Assembly: GCA_006226595.1 (NCBI GenBank)
Contig: SBGP01000106.1
Coordinates: forward strand, 219,163 to 283,162
Origin: Deltaproteobacteria bacterium
Lineage (GTDB): Bacteria > Myxococcota_A > UBA796 > GCA-2862545
Direction of reading: 5' to 3'
Length of the DNA: 64,000 bases
The notes below the pieces were generated by a model that searched no databases, was not told where the DNA came from, and worked only from the letters and a program-made list of their open reading frames with translations. Position numbers and translations under genes: made by a program. This document shows, piece by piece, positions 61,113 to 64,000 of the stretch. Within the stretch, counting starts at the first letter, position 1. Every line of letters starts with the position of its first letter.

Positions 61113-64000
61113 CTACGGGATGAGCATCCCGTGGTTGCTGAACGCCTGCTGCTGCGTGCCCTCCCGGGTGTAGGCGCCGCCGTCCGAGAACATCGGCGTC
61201 TGGGCCTCGCCCGCGGCGTCCCACACACCGGGCATCGGCGAGTTGTCCAGGGCGGTGAGCAACAGGCCCTCGACTTCGCCGTGGATCTGCGCAGCGACCA
61301 GACCGCGAAGCTGCTCCTCGCAGGTGCCCTGCCCACCGAGCGAGGTCTGGAGCGTGCCGGTGCAGCCCTCGGGGAAGTGCACGGTCGTGATCAGGAACTT
61401 CTTCTGCGGGCTGAACGCGCTCTGCATGCGGTCGCCGTCCACCCCGGCAAGGTCGACGTTGCGGTCGAACACGTCGAGCAGGAAGCGGGCCACGGGCTCT
61501 TCGTCCTTGCTCGCGGGATCGACGAGCTCGACGACCATCTGCGGGGCGGCGAAGAACAGGATCGAGTCGAAGCCGGCCTCGTCGCCGACAGCGTGGACGA
61601 AGGGCGGCACGGTGGCGTACAGCTCGGCCCGCAGCTCACCGTAGTCGGCGAGGGAGCGGAAGCCCGCCGCGTACATGCCGTCGGTGAACGCCTTGGCGTC
61701 GAAGGCCAACTCGTGGCGGTTGCCCGCGTGGCCGAGCAGCTCCGGGTGGTGGCTCTGGGCCCACAGGCGCTGGTTCACGAAGGCCGTGCGCTCGTGCATC
61801 GCGACGTCGAAGGCCTGCCCGGCGATGTTCGTCGGGGTCGGCGCACGCAGGTGCTGCCAGCCGCCGATCTGCGTGGGGCAGTCGTCGCTCAGAGAGAAGC
61901 AGGCCCACTTCCACCACGCGCTCTTCGGGGTCGGCTCCTCGGGCACGGCTCGCGTGAAGTAGGGCACGAGCAGTCCGCGCGAGGGGTGTGAGACGAAGGG
62001 CACGCGGTTGGAGGCGTCCGCGTTGATCACGGCGCTGAGGCGGTACCAGGGCATGTCGTAGAGCGGACGGGCGAGCACCTCGTCGCCGATGGCGGGCTCG
62101 TATTCCATGCCGATCTCGAGGGGCGAGAGCAGGCGGTCCAGCGCTTCGTCCTGGCTCGGGGAGGCCACCCAGGCCTCCTCGACGAGCCTCTCGATCTCCG
62201 CGTCGTAGGCGGGCATGGCGTTGCGGACCCGGCGCTGCAGCCAGCGCTCGGAGCAGGTGCCGCCGCGGCTCGCATCGTGGAGCGGCGTGCCGATCCAGTT
62301 GAGCTGGGACGAAGCGAAGCTCACGTCGATGTGCTCGAGGCCGCCCACGGACAGGTCGAAGTCGACGTCGGCATGCATCGAGCCCGCCGTCTCGAGGTCG
62401 TAGCAGGTGCCCCAGCCCTCGGGGTCGTCGAGGGTCCAGTCCGTGGCGTCGGCGAGCGCGACCTTCGGGGCCGTCGCGCACAGCGCGCCTGCGTCGTAGG
62501 CGACGGTGGTGTGCGGGAGGAGGTCACCCTGGAGCACGGCGGTGAGCCCGTCGAGCTGCAGGCTCGTGTCGATGCGCAGGCTGGTGTTGCCGAACGCGAG
62601 CTGGGTGCCGCTCACGCCATCGATGTCGAAGGCCGGGTTCGCGCGGGTGTCGATGGTCAGGTCGACCGCATCGACGCGGATCACGAAGTCGTCGGCCGCC
62701 GGCTTCTCGTCCACGCAGATCAGCGCGGCGGACGCGGCACAGGCGGCTGCCGTCGTGGGATTGGCCGCGGTGTTCGCGCACTTCTCGAGCGCCTTCTTGA
62801 GCAGAAACTGGTTGGTCGCCTTGTTGAGCGCGCTCTGGTAGGCCGCTGCCCCCTGCCAGTCAGAGCGGGGGTCGACCCAATAGTCGTCGGCGGCGGTGAG
62901 GCGATGCTCGGCGCGCGTGGGGAGCGGCTCCTCGATCACGGCCACGCCCTGGGCCCCGAAGCGGCCCACGAAGGCCTCGGCACTCGGGTAGGGGAGCGTC
63001 GACTCGTGCACGGGGGCCAGCGCGGCGAGCCCGTTGGGAGTGAGGGCGCTCCACGCACCGGCGACGTATTCGTTCGGGCCGTGCCAGCTCATCGCGCGGT
63101 CCAGGCGACTCACGCCCTGGAAGTAGTAGGTGGTTCGGGATCGGTCGAGGACCTGGGTCTCGCCCTCGTCGTCGATGTGACGGAGCTCGGCGAGCAGGTA
63201 GCGGACGTAGTGGTCGTCGGCCGAAGACGCCGTGTCGAACAGTGCGCCGTGGTACGGCAGGCGGCCCATCGCCTGCGCCCAGCGGCTGCCGATCGGGTTG
63301 CCCGTCGCCTGCTCGAAGTCGTGCTGAGGGTAGCCGTCGTACCAGAACACGCCGTCCTGCTCGGGATGCGGTCCCTGCTTGGAGGCGACCGGGAAGTACA
63401 CGCCGCGTCCCGTGCCTTCGAGCGTGCACCCGCTCGGGGTGACCGTGCCGCGACCGACATGGGCCATGCAGGCCCCTTCGGCTGGACACCAGGTCAGCTC
63501 GCCTCGGTGGGAGTTCACCGCCACGTCGTACGCGCCGCTCTCGCAGGCCGCCTGGTCGAGGCCCTCGATGACGCCGACGTAGGGCAGCTCCTGCTCGTGG
63601 CCGACGCGCCAGTCGATGGTGGGGGTGGTGCACCAGGCGATGCCGTGGTTCGTGTTGCGCTCCCAGGCGCGTACGGAGTTCACCTGGGTCCACTGGGTGT
63701 CGGGCATCCAGGTCTCGGAGGTGAAGTGCTCGTAGCAGACTTCCACGTTCGGGCTGCCCACGGTGAAGCCGCACACCTCGACGTCGGCGGTGAACGTGCC
63801 GCAGGTGCCGTTCAGGTCGACGACGACCTGGCCGTAGCCGTCTGGCGTCGGCGCCGCGCCAGTGCCCGAACCGTATGCGCTGTAGCCGTCTTCGGTCCAT
63901 CCCTGGGCATTCGGGGTCTCGGAGTCGCCAGCGAGCGCGAACTCCTCCCACTGGAAGTCAGGGTCTGCAAGACGTACATCGAGCGGCGCCGCGTGCGCGA
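61113..64000 (-). CDS. Large secreted protein, 5'-truncated by window edge
   Basis: At least 962 residues; the frame is open to the right edge, where AHAAPLDVRLADPDFQWEEF looks like the end of a signal peptide and the start of the mature protein, so only some 20 residues are missing. Several cysteines (GTCGTF, EVCGFT, QAACES, EGACMAH) suggest disulfides, and acidic beta-rich segments recur (VVVDLNGTCGTFTADVEV, LDGLTAVLQGDLLPHTTV). No catalytic motif recognised. It resembles large myxobacterial secreted proteins of unknown role. Confidence 0.7.
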   Translation of the reverse strand, partial: AHAAPLDVRLADPDFQWEEFALAGDSETPNAQGWTEDGYSAYGSGTGAAPTPDGYGQVVVDLNGTCGTFTADVEVCGFTVGSPNVEVCYEHFTSETWMPDTQWTQVNSVRAWERNTNHGIAWCTTPTIDWRVGHEQELPYVGVIEGLDQAACESGAYDVAVNSHRGELTWCPAEGACMAHVGRGTVTPSGCTLEGTGRGVYFPVASKQGPHPEQDGVFWYDGYPQHDFEQATGNPIGSRWAQAMGRLPYHGALFDTASSADDHYVRYLLAELRHIDDEGETQVLDRSRTTYYFQGVSRLDRAMSWHGPNEYVAGAWSALTPNGLAALAPVHESTLPYPSAEAFVGRFGAQGVAVIEEPLPTRAEHRLTAADDYWVDPRSDWQGAAAYQSALNKATNQFLLKKALEKCANTAANPTTAAACAASAALICVDEKPAADDFVIRVDAVDLTIDTRANPAFDIDGVSGTQLAFGNTSLRIDTSLQLDGLTAVLQGDLLPHTTVAYDAGALCATAPKVALADATDWTLDDPEGWGTCYDLETAGSMHADVDFDLSVGGLEHIDVSFASSQLNWIGTPLHDASRGGTCSERWLQRRVRNAMPAYDAEIERLVEEAWVASPSQDEALDRLLSPLEIGMEYEPAIGDEVLARPLYDMPWYRLSAVINADASNRVPFVSHPSRGLLVPYFTRAVPEEPTPKSAWWKWACFSLSDDCPTQIGGWQHLRAPTPTNIAGQAFDVAMHERTAFVNQRLWAQSHHPELLGHAGNRHELAFDAKAFTDGMYAAGFRSLADYGELRAELYATVPPFVHAVGDEAGFDSILFFAAPQMVVELVDPASKDEEPVARFLLDVFDRNVDLAGVDGDRMQSAFSPQKKFLITTVHFPEGCTGTLQTSLGGQGTCEEQLRGLVAAQIHGEVEGLLLTALDNSPMPGVWDAAGEAQTPMFSDGGAYTREGTQQQAFSNHGMLIP

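Overview
The window is GC-rich and tightly packed: many convergent genes are 3-15 bases apart and many same-strand genes overlap by ATGA, GTGA or TGATG. It probably comes from a member of the Myxococcota or a related former deltaproteobacterial lineage. This is inferred from content: numerous secreted lipoproteins with long Asp-Thr linkers, myxobacterial-type cysteine-rich repeats (CGNG..DxGEECDDG and CxDTC..GxC..C..GTDCTDCG), a DUF6748-type protein, a STAND regulator, a sigma-54 promoter and AcnB-type aconitase. No rRNA gene, CRISPR array, phage or insertion sequence was seen.

Layout. 1-9.7 kb (minus): a truncated fatty-acid desaturase, an HTH-STAND-TPR regulator and three surface lipoproteins (a modular 1131-residue protein, a HAF-like repeat protein and an FG-GAP/VCBS-like protein). 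9.7-12.1 kb: a 116-bp imperfect palindrome, a metal-chelate ABC ATPase/permease pair, a small zinc-ribbon membrane protein and tRNA-Arg(TCT). 12.1-12.7 kb: a gene-poor stretch ending in a degenerate second copy of the tRNA-Arg 3' half. 12.7-19.1 kb: soluble transhydrogenase SthA, a sigma-54-driven coiled-coil secreted protein, AcnB and a lipoprotein. 19.3-25.0 kb: an inorganic-carbon uptake operon, dabB-dabA-DUF6671, all overlapping, diverging from a LysR regulator with a clear LysR-type operator at its start. 25.0-33.6 kb: an overlapping three-gene outer-membrane cluster, small lipoproteins, a pseudo-SGNH lipoprotein, two c-type haem lipoproteins, an atypical SDR and a cytoplasmic histidine kinase overlapping a degenerate receiver protein. 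33.9-39.5 kb: an MBL-fold hydrolase preceded by an apparent selenocysteine-containing HesB-like protein, a divergent [2Fe-2S] ferredoxin, an Ntn-type asparaginase and a thermolysin-like protease. 40.0-49.75 kb: a YehLMPQ-like cluster (SWIM-like protein, partner, VWA protein, MoxR ATPase, DUF5682/YehM-like protein) split by three unrelated genes. 49.8-64 kb: a HExxH protein, a ferritin-like pair, small secreted proteins, a MutH-type endonuclease, a DUF6748 lipoprotein, a lamin-tail lipoprotein, an FAD oxidoreductase, a di-haem cytochrome c and a large secreted protein running off the right end.

The strongest non-routine observations are the in-frame UGA with a SECIS-like hairpin in the HesB-like gene, the dabBA-DUF6671 operon with its operator, the split MoxR-VWA cluster, the long palindrome at 9.8 kb, the tRNA-fragment repeat and the MutH homologue in a non-gammaproteobacterial setting. 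All functions are inferred from motifs read by eye; no database search was run.
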